DNA of 64,000 nt from the NCBI GenBank assembly GCA_024291935.2, contig CM044320.1:56920001-56984000 (forward strand), given 5' to 3'. A program made the position numbers and the translations under genes. The stretch is from Okapia johnstoni. Lineage: Eukaryota > Chordata > Mammalia > Artiodactyla > Giraffidae. The notes beneath the pieces are model-generated. The model saw only the letters and a program-made list of their open reading frames with translations. It was not told the origin of the DNA and ran no database searches. This document shows, one piece after another, positions 53,481 through 63,597 of the stretch (position 1 is the first letter of the stretch; every line of letters begins with the position of its first letter).

Positions 53481-53698
53481 AGCTTCCCTGTTGACTCAGC
53501 TGTAAAGAATCCACCTGCCATGCAGGAGGAATCAAAGGAGATGTGGGTTCGATCCCTGGGTTGGAAAGATCCCCTGGAGGAGGAAATGGCAACCCACTCT
53601 AGTACTCTTGCCTGGGAAATCCCATGGACAGAAGAACCTGGCAGGCTACAGTCCATTGGGTTATAAAGAGTTGAACACAACTTAACAACTAAACAGCA
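53481..53698 (+). mobile_element. Bov-tA SINE, sense
   Basis: 'agcttccctgttgactcagctgtaaagaatccacctgcc...gggttataaagagttgaacacaacttaacaac'. A short extra segment ('gaatcaaaggag') sits in the head. Confidence 0.92.
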
Positions 53699-53727
53699 AC
53701 AAATATATGGTCAATAGATTTTTTTTT

Positions 53728-53965
53728 AACCAAGGAACAAATTAGGTTAAGATAGAGATTTTTCTTTTTCAGTGAGAGTACTGGAACAACTGGATTAAAA
53801 TATGAAAAAGAAATTGACCTTGATCTCCACTCCATATTCTACACAAAAATGAATCTGAGATGAACTGCAGGTCTAAATATAACTTCTAAAACTATAAGGT
53901 TTCCAGAAGAAATCATATGAAAATATCTTTGTGACCTAGGAAGAGGCAAAGATAGATAATTTATT
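53728..53965 (+). mobile_element. L1 ORF2 fragment, sense
   Basis: 'agtactggaacaactggattaaaatatg...aaaatgaatctgagatgaactgcaggtctaaatataacttctaaaactataaggtttccagaag' matches a late ORF2 segment of an old L1. Frame not maintained. Confidence 0.75.
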
Positions 53966-54573
53966 TATCAATATAGACTTGTGGATTTTTATCTTACTCA
54001 GTGATTTATAATTTATTAAACCAATATTTAATTTGATGCTCAGTTGTCAGATTTGACCAGAGGGAGCCCCTAAAACTGAATCCTATGTCCTTTGGATAGG
54101 TCATCATTATTTTTTGAGCACATCTGACACAGAACCATGTCTATCTAGGTTTATTTTGTTCTTTCCTCCCCAAGCTCTAAAATCAGCTATTTCTCCAAGG
54201 AGATTTTATTCTTTTTTACTGGGAATGCTATAGATCTAGGCTGTTACTTTGCCCACATGAACAGATGTATTTGATTTTGTAGTCAGTGGGACAATGGATA
54301 TCAATATCCATTGGAAGATAGCTATGAAGGCCTCCAAGTTCACTTGGAAGGTGAATCTCTCCCTGGAAGGAGTTCTTAGTTTCACTTGAGACAAGGCAAG
54401 CCTATCTAAAACAAGAGAGAACTCTAAGAGGAATATGTTTTCATGCTCAATGTGTAACCATGGGATTCCAGAAGACAGAGGCATTGTAGGGCTTGTCAAA
54501 GAGTATCAACTTTGAGATCGGAGAGCATGCTATGATCAAAGGCTGTAGAAAATATAGTGCCCTCTGGAGGCAG
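53966..54573. other. single-copy sequence, nothing recognised
   Basis: The 87-codon minus-strand frame 54236-54499 is not recognised. Confidence 0.4.
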
Positions 54574-54585
54574 CCAGGAGATTAG

Positions 54586-54864
54586 CTGCTGCTGCTGCTG
54601 TTGCTAAATCGCTTTAGTCGTGTCCGACTCTGTGCGATCCCATAGACGGCAGCCCACCAGGCTCCCCTGTCCCTGGGATTCTCCAGGCAAGAACACTGGA
54701 GTGGGTTGCCATTTCCTTCTCCAATGCATGAAAGTGAAAAGTGAAAGTGAAGTCGCTCAGCCGTGTCCGACTCTTAGCGACCCCATGGACTGTAGCCTAC
54801 CAGGCTTCTCCATCCATGGGATTTTCCAGGTAAGAGTACTGGAGTGGGGTGCCATTGCCTTCTC
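54586..54864 (-). mobile_element. BOV-A2 dimeric SINE, antisense, with perfect TSD
   Basis: (CTG)n end, two monomers and the 'gaaagtgaaaagtgaaagtgaagtcgctcag' linker. TSD CCAGGAGATTAG (54574-54585 and 54865-54876). Retained CpGs (for example GTCGTGTCCGAC) suggest a young copy. Confidence 0.97.
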
Positions 54865-54876
54865 CCAGGAGATTAG

Positions 54877-55594
54877 ACTGGTGGATAAATAATGGAGCCA
54901 GTTGAACAAAGTGATGGAAATAATTTTATTTTAACAGAGAGATGTGAGAATTTTGTTAGCGAGCCAACTGGACTTACCCCATCCACCTTCCCTCTACCCA
55001 AGTAGAAGTCTTGATCAGAGAGGAGAGAATGGGTTATTCTAGCAAAATTGGTTGTTTAGCTAGAGATCTGAGGCACACAAAGAAGAAAAGAGAGAAACTC
55101 TCTACTTGCTATCCTTCCAAAGACAGCTCTTTCCAGGTTAGGAGCTGAATGCTTAATTCTGGACATTGCAATTATTAGGCATAAATATGAATGCCTAATT
55201 CATTTTCTTGAAGTCAATATCAGATTCCCAAGCTCTCATTTTACAGCCTTCAAACATGTACTACTATCAAGTTAGAGATAATTTGAAAATCACTTTTCTT
55301 TCTGAACTAGGTCTGATAGTTTTCCTTTGTTTCTTCCTTAGTCTTAGAGATTCTTTTTTCTTACATCTCCACGAAGAAAGGCCACGGACATCACAAAATC
55401 TTTTAGAGACTTTAAGTTGAAGCTAGGAGACTCAGGCTTAAAGATAAACTACAATTGGAGAGAGGACAGAGAAAATAGAAAAGGCCCTCTTATAGCACTA
55501 GATTTAAGATATGCTAAAGGACAGACTTTCTGGACTTTAGTACTGGTGATGTCACCATTGACATGCAGACCAGGAGTTAATCTGTAACACGACC
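54877..55594. other. single-copy sequence, nothing recognised
   Basis: No family or gene seen. Confidence 0.4.
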
Positions 55595-55740
55595 ACACAA
55601 GGATGTGTGCTTACTGACTATTGCATGAACGAGGTATTATGCTTAAGGCTTTCATTTAATCCTCATAGCAACCCTAAAAGGTAGGTGTTGCTATGAGTTG
55701 TACAAGTGTAGAGACCAAGGTTTATGAGATTGTTTTAGGT
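55595..55740 (-). mobile_element. MIR, antisense
   Basis: 'ggctttcatttaatcctcatagcaaccctaaaaggtaggtgttgctatgag' is the antisense MIR core. Confidence 0.72.
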
Positions 55741-55869
55741 TGAGTTCCTCTGGGAACAGCTTCTGTGATTTGTGTACGGAAGATTTGTGGAGGAGTGCTG
55801 AGCAGAACCTGTACAGGAGTGAGGAAAGAACCCTGAGCAAAGGCCAAGTTGAATTGGAATGATGAGGCA

Positions 55870-55996
55870 GGCATAGGCAACCCACTCCAGTATTCTTCCC
55901 TGGAGAATCCCATGGACAGAGAAACCTGGCAGACTACAGTCCATAGGATCACACAGATTTGGATAAGACTGAAGCGACTTAGCATGCACACATGAC
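55870..55996 (+). mobile_element. Bov-A-type SINE, 5'-truncated, sense
   Basis: 'aggcaacccactccagtattcttccctggagaatcccatgg...ggatcacacagatttggataagactgaagcgacttagca'. It has only the BovB-derived body. Confidence 0.9.
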
Positions 55997-56089
55997 CAAG
56001 ACTGAAGGGAATCCCCCATGGAGCTCTAGTACCAAGATGGCCTTTCAGAGCTGTGTCATGTCTAGGTGAGGGAATCAACCCTCTGAAAT

Positions 56090-57430
56090 CTCCCATGGAC
56101 CATCATTGGATGCTGTTGACCCCAAGGAGAGGCAGCTCCATTTGGCTGAGAGCAATTCCTAGATCTGTCATCAGCACACATTCTCAGAAACTAGTGCTTC
56201 ACTTGTGAAGAGAAGAGCTAGGTGGTACACCATAATACTCACCAGGGGCTTACCCTTCTCTGGGAACAACTCCTCCAAAATTCTCATTGATCTCGTTTCC
56301 TTATGAGATTTAACAAGAGAAGCTTCATGGGCCCAGCTCAGGTCCTTGCCCCTGTAGCTGTCCAGGAGTTACTGTTGATATTCATCTTCTTCCTCTACTA
56401 CCCATCATAGATCCTGCTCGGTCTCAGTCTTGATTAACACCTCTGCTGCGTTATGTGGCTTACCAGGAAGGATGACCCAGAATCATCCTGAGGGTTCTAA
56501 GTCCCTGGTCACCATACCTTTCTCAAGCCACATCTGCTGTACTTCTCCATTTTCTATCAAAATTGGTCAGGAGAGTACTAAGAGATGCTCAGTGGGTTAG
56601 CTGGGTGCCTGCCATATTCTTCCCTGCCTCTACTGTATAAAAAGTCCTCCTTGTGATAAGGATTATTAATCTTGCCGATTCAATGACACTTTTCCTTGCC
56701 TACTGGTCTCTTGACACAGAGGACTCAAAGAAACTGGGTGGCAGCTGTAGCTTAAAGTTCAATATAACGTGAATCATGTCTTTACTAGAAGCATTACCCT
56801 TCTGGGACCTGGGACCTATTGATATCCAGAGCCTAGAGATGTAGAGTTGGGAAGCATCAATTCCCCAGGAAGTTCACTAGGAATGATGGTAAAAGGGACC
56901 TCTACTACTTCCACTTCTTGCTTCCTGCGTTATGAACTTATTTGGCTGTGTGCTGCTCAAAACCAATAATCGAGGGGCAAGTGTTCGTAGAAGAAAAAGG
57001 TGCTTTATTCAAAAAAGCTGGCAATCTGGGAAGAGAAGGTGGACTCTAGTCTGGAGATCATAGGGAACTCAGCTTGATGGTTGTTATTTGAAGGTGTATG
57101 CTGCATCCTGGAGAACGCTCACTAGTCTCACAGCATCATCTCTAAGGTGGTGCCTCAGCAGCACTTTCAAAAGGTCATTCCATTGCTCTATCAGGCCTGC
57201 AGCTGCTGTCAAGTGGGTCCCTTGTTGTGAAACGATGTTTGTAGAATAAACGCTGTGTAAGCCCTGGATAGCAGTGCTCGGAAAAGTCCTTTGGGCAGAA
57301 AAGGCAAATCATCCTCTGAAATAGGGCACTCTCTCTGGGAGCGTGAAGGGAATTTTACCTACTCAGTGAAGGCAGTGGAAGTTGTCATTTGAGGAAGGCT
57401 GAGCCCCAGCACCCCCAGTAATAAATTTTG
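56090..57430 (-). mobile_element. ERVL-type endogenous retrovirus internal remnant, antisense
   Basis: Conceptual translation of the minus strand, jumping between frames, shows two blocks I recognise from class III (ERVL) elements: an integrase-core-like block at about 57330-57120 and, downstream in the element's direction, a dUTPase-like block at about 56960-56480. The integrase block has lost a central segment, so two conserved parts that are normally well separated are joined. Many stops and indels; no frame longer than about 60 codons and no capacity to function. An AATAAAGCACC-like minus-strand motif and other material at about 56950-57060 separate the blocks. The family of any LTR in 55.7-56.5 kb was not identified. 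Boundaries are approximate. Confidence 0.68.
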
Positions 57431-57702
57431 AGGGTAAATCTGGGGTGGATGTAGCAGGAGCATGCCAGGGACTGCATCAGATCACTGGATGGCAGGCAGC
57501 AAGACCCCTGCAGCAAGTGCCACTGAGGGCTCCACAGAGAATGGGTGATATGGAGCAGGAATTTCCCTGCCAGAGAAAGAAAGACCCAGCCATTCCCCTG
57601 TGGTCAAAGGCAAGGCTATTTTTCTTACTATTGTTATTGATTTTCTTTGTCATGTGCTTTGATTGTTCTCTTCTGTAAGGTTTTTTTGGGGGATGAATTA
57701 GG
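57431..57702. other. short unclassified stretch
   Basis: The 77-codon plus-strand frame 57445-57678 ends in a hydrophobic run. It has no recognisable family and is overlapped by an antisense frame of 90 codons. Confidence 0.4.
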
Positions 57703-57710
57703 AACATGGG

Positions 57711-57925
57711 CTTTCCCGGTAGTTCAGATGGTAAAGAATCTACCTGCAATGAGGGAGACCTGAGTTTGATCCCTGGTTTGGGAAGGTACCTTGGAGAAGA
57801 GAATGGCTACCCACGCCAGTATTCTTGCCTGGAGAATTCCATGGACAGAGGAGCCTAGTGGGCTATGGTCCATGGGATGGCAAAGAGTCAGACACAATTG
57901 AATGCTTTTCACTCACCCCCTCAGA
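57711..57925 (+). mobile_element. Bov-tA SINE, sense, with short TSD
   Basis: 'ctttcccggtagttcagatggtaaagaatctacctgc...gggatggcaaagagtcagacacaattgaatgcttttcactc'. TSD AACATGGG (57703-57710 and 57926-57933). Confidence 0.93.
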
Positions 57926-57933
57926 AACATGGG

Positions 57934-59380
57934 TTACACAAAGAGCTCTTACATTCCAGTTCAGCCTTGGTGGTGTTGGTGGTCGGGGTATGGGTAATGT
58001 TGGTGTGGGTTCGGGGCTGGTGTGTAGAGTCAGAGACAGTTGGCCCATCTTACTTGTACTTTAGTTTCCAGAGTTTGCAAAGTCACATGGAAATTGAACA
58101 GATATTATTTGGTGGTGTTGAAAGATCTGATTATAACACAAATATTTTCAGAAGGAACATGGGAAATGTCAAAAATTGTCAGTTCAGTGAATCTCCTGGT
58201 GATAATGTTTTCCAGCAGTAAATTTCTACTGCTTCTCTCTCTTATTGTCAGTTGAACAAGGCACTTGCATGCTTTGCTGGTTTCTAACTAATGAGTTGGT
58301 TTTGCTCCTTTAAAACAGTAATATATAATAGAGAGTATCTATTGAGTCAATAAACCTTTAATCAGAACTGTCCTAATAACAAACAGCACAGTGTCAGATG
58401 AAATAAGGTTAAAGGTTCTTAACTTGAATCATATTTCTGGCTTTGAATTTTTCCACAGGCAAACAAGAATGATAAAAGGGATTATGTCATATTTCTTATG
58501 CCCAAGGAAATACAAAGATATTTGTTTCACAGTTCCTTCTTTTTAGAATTTGAAAGTAAAATGGCCCCCAAATAATTTTTTAATGATATTTAAACTTGCA
58601 ATTTTCAATACTGGAAATGGTAGGGTCCGTGTCCTACTCTTTTTCAAATTCTGGTCAATAAATTTCTCACGACTTCTATAGTTTCTTTGATTATTATAGT
58701 AATATTTTTATAATGAGCACACTGGTATCTTAATATGTCTGTATTTTCAAATGTATTTTGATATTGTCTGAATGATGCTTTCCTGGAAGAAGGCTGACTG
58801 GCAGAGCAGAAATGAGCCAAGGGTGTTGCCTGAGCATTCCTTAGCCTGGCACATTCTTGGCCTTTCTGTTCTTTGAATGAGAGGGAATTCTAGAAATTCA
58901 AGGCCATGTTCAACAGTACATAAACTCTTAAAAGATAATGGAAGCCCACTTCTGATAAGCTAGTTAGAGAAGATCCACCTAGGAGGCCCCACAAAAAAAC
59001 CAAGTTCAAGTGCTATTCTAGAGCTACATGTGAAAAAGTTGAACCTCTTTGAAGGGTGGAACCAGTTGTAGAATCTCTGTGTGAATGCACTTCAGATAAA
59101 TTGCATGAATAAAAAGAAATGGTTTAAGGGCTGGAGGTCAGCTTTCCTGGGCTAAGATCAGAGAAATCTCTAGTAGAGGTAAAGGAGAAACCTGTAGGGT
59201 GAGTAGAGGGGTAATCTGGTGGCAAAGAACTGCCTGTCTTTGGAGCCAGAATAGAACTGCCTCACCCACAGGAGCAGAGGTAGGAGGACTGACTGGCTGG
59301 GGTCATTTCAGAGCTGAAGTATAGCTTTGAACCTGGGTCTTAGAGTAAAGCCTGAAAGAAGTTGAGCTGAGTTCTGGCAG
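57934..59380. other. single-copy sequence, nothing recognised
   Basis: A GT-rich stretch (GGTGGTGTTGGTGG) lies near 57968-58025. The 118-codon frame 57865-58221 starts inside the SINE and is a chance frame. Confidence 0.4.
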
Positions 59381-60011
59381 GGGAAACAGTGGAAACAGTG
59401 GCTGACTTTATTTTTCTGGGCTCTAAAATCACTGCAGATGGTGATTGCAGCCATGGAATTAAAAGACTCTTACTCCTTGGAAGGAAAGTTATGACCAACC
59501 TAGACAGCATATTAAAAAGCAGAGACATTACTTTGTCAACAAAGGTCTGTCTAGTCAAGGCTATGGCTTTTTCAGTGGTCATGTATTTGGATGGGAGAAT
59601 TGGACTGTGAAGAAAGCTGAGTGCTGAAGAATTGATGCTTTTGAACTGTGGTATTGGAGAAGACCCTTGAGAGTCCCTTGGACTGCAAGGAGATCCAACC
59701 AGTCCATCCTAAAGGAGATCAGTCCTGGGTGTTCATTGGAAGGACTGATGTTGAAGCTGAAATTCCAATACTTTGGCCACCTGATGCAAAGAGCTGACTC
59801 ATTTGAAAAGGCCCTGATTCTGGGAAAGATGGAGGGCAGGAGGAGAAAGGGACAACAGAGGATGAGATGGTTGGATGGCATCACCGACTCAATGGACATG
59901 GGTTTGGGTGGACTCTGGGAGTTGGTGATGGACAGGGAGGCCTGGTGTGCTGCGATTCATGGGGTCACAAAGAGTCGGACACGACTGAGTGACTGAACTG
60001 AACTGAACTGA
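59381..60011 (+). mobile_element. BovB 3' fragment, 0.63 kb, sense (copy J)
   Basis: From 'gggaaacagtggaaacagtggctgac' to the (CTGAA)n tail. The coding region is open in two pieces (59389-59610; 59667-59996, the latter reaching the natural SRTRLSD C-terminus), with a frameshift at 'tgtatttggatgggag' and a TGA between. No TSD was recognised; it lies immediately beside an MLT1 LTR. Confidence 0.95.
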
Positions 60012-60063
60012 GATCTATAGAAATGTGACCTTGTTTACAAGTAGGGTCTTTGCAGATGTGACC
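60012..60063 (+). mobile_element. MLT1 LTR, part 1
   Basis: 'agaaatgtgaccttgtttacaagtagggtctttgcagatgtgacc' is the MLT1 block that precedes the part resuming at 60466. Confidence 0.8.
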
Positions 60064-60193
60064 AATTTTTTAAAGTCTTTATTGAATTTGATACAATATT
60101 ATTTCTGTTTCATGTTTTGGCTGCGAGGCATATGGGATCTTAGCTCTCCAAAGAAGTATTGAACTGGTGCCCTGTGAATTGAAAGGAGAAGTC
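60064..60193 (-). mobile_element. CHR-2-type SINE, antisense, head lost
   Basis: 'ttttttaaagtctttattgaatttgatacaatattatttctg...ggcatatgggatcttagctctcc'. It stops before the expected 'ccactggaccaccagggaagtccc' end because a second SINE begins there. Confidence 0.82.
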
Positions 60194-60465
60194 TTTTTTT
60201 TTTTTAAAAAAAAAAAATATGTATTTATTTGGCTGCCTTGGGTCTTAGTTGTGGCATTCAGGATCTCTGTTGCCTCATGAGGGATCTTTTGTTGTGGAAC
60301 TCTCTAGCTGTGGTGCTCTGCCCCCAGAGCTCGAGGGCTCAGGATTGTGGGGTGCAGGCTCTTGCTCTAAGGCATGTGGGATCTTAGTTCCCCAATCACG
60401 GATAAACCTCGCATCTCCTGCATTGCAAGGCAGATTCCCAATCACTGGACCACCAGGGAGGTCCC
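60194..60465 (-). mobile_element. CHR-type SINE, antisense, long variant
   Basis: T/A-rich start, then 'tatgtatttatttggctgccttgggtcttagttgtgg', a central long-variant segment, and 'cattgcaaggcagattcccaatcactggaccaccagggaggtccc'. The motif CAGATG before 60064 (60053-60058) and after 60465 suggests one TSD around both SINEs. Confidence 0.87.
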
Positions 60466-60500
60466 ACAGATGCAATTAATTAAGATGAGGTCATACTAGA
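60466..60500 (+). mobile_element. MLT1 LTR, part 2
   Basis: 'cagatgcaattaattaagatgaggtcatactagattgg' is the next MLT1 block. Confidence 0.85.
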
Positions 60501-60713
60501 TTGGGCTTCCCAGGTGGTGCTAGTAGTAATACACCTGCCTGCCAATGGAGACGTAAGAGACGCCAGTTTAATCCCTTGGTCTGGAATATCCCCTGGAAGA
60601 GGGCATGGCAACTCACTTAAGTATTCTTGCCTGGAGAATCTCGTGGACAGAGCAGGCTATAATCCTAGGGTCGCAAAGGGTCAGACATGACTGAAGCAAC
60701 TTGGCATGCATAC
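60501..60713 (+). mobile_element. Bov-tA1-type SINE, sense, inserted in MLT1
   Basis: 'gggcttcccaggtggtgctagtagtaatacacctgcc...agggtcgcaaagggtcagacatgactgaagcaacttggcatgcat'. The MLT1 word AGATT(A/G)GG is repeated on both sides as an approximate TSD. Confidence 0.93.
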
Positions 60714-61000
60714 CAGATTAGGGTGGGCCCTGAGTTCCAATGACTGTTGTTTTTATAGAAGGCCATGTGAACACACAAGGACATAGATACATAGAGAAGA
60801 AAGTCACACGATGACAGAAACAGAGATTGAAGTGATGTGTCAGTAAGTCAAGAAATGCCAGAGAGAGTCAGAAACTTCCAGAAGTTAGGAGGAAACAAGG
60901 AGGCTCAAACTTCCCTAGAGCTTTCAGAGAGAGCATGGCCCTGCCGACACCTTGACTCTGCACTTGTGGCCTCTTGAATTGTGAATGAATAAACCTCTTT
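60714..61000 (+). mobile_element. MLT1 LTR, part 3
   Basis: 'agattagggtgggccctgagttccaatgactg', 'gaaggccatgtgaacaca', 'gagcatggccctgccgacaccttgactctgc' and 'gaattgtgaatgaataaacctc' complete the LTR. Confidence 0.88.
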
Positions 61001-61002
61001 TC

Positions 61003-61948
61003 TCAAAAATATTTTGAAAAAATTGTGGTAAAACACATGAAATCCACCCTTTTAACAAATTTTGAAGTGTATAATGTATATCAGATCTGTGGAACTTTTT
61101 CATTTTGCATGACTGAAGCTCTGTATGAGTTGAATAGCAACTTTCGGTTTTCCCTTTCTTCCAGTCCCTGGTAGCTATCATTCTACTTTGTGTTTCTATG
61201 AATTTAAATATTTTAGATACCTCATGTTTGTGGAATCAAGGAAGTATTCGTTCTTCTATAGCTGGGTTTTATGACACTTAACACAATGTCCTCAAGATTC
61301 ATGTTTTAGTCTGGAACAGGATTTCCTTCTTTTTTTATGGCTGGATATTATTCTGTTTTATGTATACACAAAACTTTCTTTATCTATTCATCCATAGATG
61401 GATATTTTAATTATTTCTACCTCTTGGCTATTGTGAATAATGATGTTGTGAACATAAAAGTGCAAATAACATCTTCGAGATTCTTATTTCAATTATTTTG
61501 AATATATACCCAGATGTGGGATTGCTGGATCATTTGTTAGTTCTATTTTTAACTTTTTGAGAAACCTCCATACAGTTTTCCATAGTTGTTGCACCATTTT
61601 ACATTCCCACTGACAGTGCACAAGGGTTCCAATTTTTCCACATCTTCAGGCCAACACTTCTATCTCTTGTCATTTTGGTACCTGCTATTTTAATAGCTGT
61701 GAGGTAATATCTCATTGGGATTTTGATTTGCATTTCCCTAATGGATAGTGATGATGAGCATTTCTTCATCAGCCATTTTATGTCTTCGGAGAAATGTCTA
61801 TTCAGATCTTCTGCCCATTTGTTAAATTGGATTATTTGTGTTTTGCTGAGTTGTAAGAATTCTTTATACATTTTGGATATTAACCACTTATCAGATATAT
61901 GGTTTGCAAATATTTTCTCCCAGTCTGTAAGTTGCTTATCTCTGTTAT
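61003..61948 (-). mobile_element. L1M-type LINE, ORF2 3' end and 3'UTR, antisense
   Basis: Antisense old L1 with conserved blocks in order: 'gtggtaaaacacatgaaatccaccc', 'ccatagatggatattttaattatttctacctcttggctattgtg', 'ccatagttgttgcaccattttacattccc', 'gatttgcatttccctaatgg', 'tatcagatatatggtttgcaaatattttctccc'. A separate pseudogene entry covers the coding part. Confidence 0.93.
61599..61948 (-). pseudogene. L1 ORF2p C-terminal remnant
   Basis: The minus-strand frame 61599-61871 (90 codons) encodes a decayed L1 ORF2 C-terminal segment, recognisable from words such as NKWAEDLNRHFSEDI and SIREMQIK. It is downstream of the reverse-transcriptase domain and lacks all catalytic residues; non-functional. 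Confidence 0.85.
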
Positions 61949-61958
61949 TTTAAGCCCT

Positions 61959-62242
61959 CTGCTGTTGCTTCTGCTGCTGCTAAGTCGCTTCAGTTGTGTC
62001 AGACTCTGTGTGACCCCATAGATGGCAGCCCACCAGGCTCCCCCGTCCCTGGGATTCTCCAGGCAAGAACACTGGAGTGGGTTGCCATTTCCTTCTCCAA
62101 AGCATGAAAGTGAAAAGTGAAAGTGAAGTCGCTCAGTCGTGTCCAACTCTTCTGGACCCCGTGGACTGCAGCCTACCAGGCTCCTCTGTCCATGGGATTT
62201 TCCAGGCAAGAGTACTGGAGTGGGTTGCCATTGCCTTCTCCA
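61959..62242 (-). mobile_element. BOV-A2 dimeric SINE, antisense, with TSD
   Basis: Two monomers with the 'atgaaagtgaaaagtgaaagtgaagtcgctcagtcgtgtcc' linker. TSD TTTAAGCCCT (61949-61958 and 62243-62252). Inserted at the end of the L1 remnant. Confidence 0.96.
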
Positions 62243-62252
62243 TTTAAGCCCT

Positions 62253-62560
62253 ATAGTTTGTAGCAATTTGTAATAGCAAATTGTAATTTGTAACCCTTGG
62301 AAACTGATGCAGTATGGAAAATAATTTCAATTATGTAAAATGACTCTGTTCTAGAAAAAAATGCATAAGGGAAATAGATCAAACTGTTCTTAGTTCTTGT
62401 TCCTGAGTGTGGAAATAAAGGTGATTTCCATTTTCTCCTTTGTAACCTTTTGTATCTTCCAGGTTATTTGAAATGAGAATCCATTGCTTTCTTTTAGAAA
62501 ATAAACAATATCTGTTTTAACCTAAACTTCATAAAAATCTTCAAAGATATTTTGAAAGTC
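62253..62560. other. AT-rich sequence, nothing recognised
   Basis: Short repeated words (GTAATTTGTAAC/GCAATTTGTAATAGC) near 62260-62300. No gene. Confidence 0.4.
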
Positions 62561-63115
62561 CATCATGTAGTAAATACTTATTGAATATCTATGATTTACT
62601 TGGCATTGTTCCAAATGCTGGATTGAGACAGAGTTCCTACCCTCAAACCGTCTGCATTCACATATGAGGAAATAGACCAGATGTAGTTAAGGAAATAAAT
62701 CAATAAGATAATTTTTGGACATGTGAGAACTAAGTAGAAGATAAAATGAGAGAACGTAATAGAGAGGGCCTGGAGTGGTAAAGGAACTGAGACAGTGATT
62801 ATTTTATTGAGATCTCAGTGAAGCGAGGGCAGGAGCTATGGTGAGGTTCTGGAAGCAGAAGGAATAGTGAGTACAAAGGCCCTGAGATGGGAAGGAGCTG
62901 GTGTGTCTGAGGGACAGAAAGAAGTTATTGCAGCTGGAGTGAAGTGGTTGACAGGGAGAGGGGAGGGAGACATGTAGGGCAGATCTTATGGGCATGTAGG
63001 CTGTAGCAGAGGTCTCCATGGTCAAGGTGTGGCCCAGTCCTGGTGAGGAGTCTGGGCTGTAGTGTGGTGGCAATGGGAAGTCTATTGGAGGATTTTGATC
63101 AGGGAAGTATAATGT
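62561..63115 (+). mobile_element. L2 LINE 3' region
   Basis: 'gtagtaaatacttattgaatatctatgatttacttggcattgttccaaatgctgg', 'cagagttcctaccctcaaac', 'gtgagtacaaaggccctgagatgggaaggagctgg' and 'ggattttgatcagggaagt' run in L2 order. The 114-codon minus-strand frame 62804-63148 is a shadow. Confidence 0.8.
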
Positions 63116-63597
63116 ATTGATAATTGCATAGAAATTCACTCCGGCCATTGTGTGGAGGATGTGCTTTGTTTGTGTTTCTGTGTGAGGGTGTTCAAAAAAT
63201 AAAGGTCAGTCTAGACAGTTTAAACAGAAAGGAATGAATTAAAGAAGGCTCGGGAGCTCACAGAAACTCTGAGAGGGCCAGAGGATTGAATTTGGAGACT
63301 GCACTAGCATACCATTCTTCAGTGACATGCAGGCTACTCCAGTGGGGACCCTACTGGGCCTCAGGGACACAGGCCCTACAGCTTGCATTTGAATCCTAGA
63401 TGCAGGACTTAGGAAAAGACATCTAGCTTTTCCTAAGCTAACGTAGATTCTAATCTTAAGCAAACCACTGATACAGTTTAGGATTTGTTTAGCTAAGAAA
63501 CTCAGGAATCAATTGAGTTATTTTTTCCTCCTTCTTTGATAAGGATTGCTTTAATGAAAAATTTCCAGTTGCTTCCAGTTTTCCTAAACCATTTTCA
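63116..63597. other. single-copy sequence, nothing recognised
   Basis: The 74-codon minus-strand frame 63239-63463 is not recognised. Confidence 0.4.

Noticed and set aside
62804..63148. 114-codon minus-strand frame
   Set aside because: Lies opposite an L2 3' region; no protein signature.
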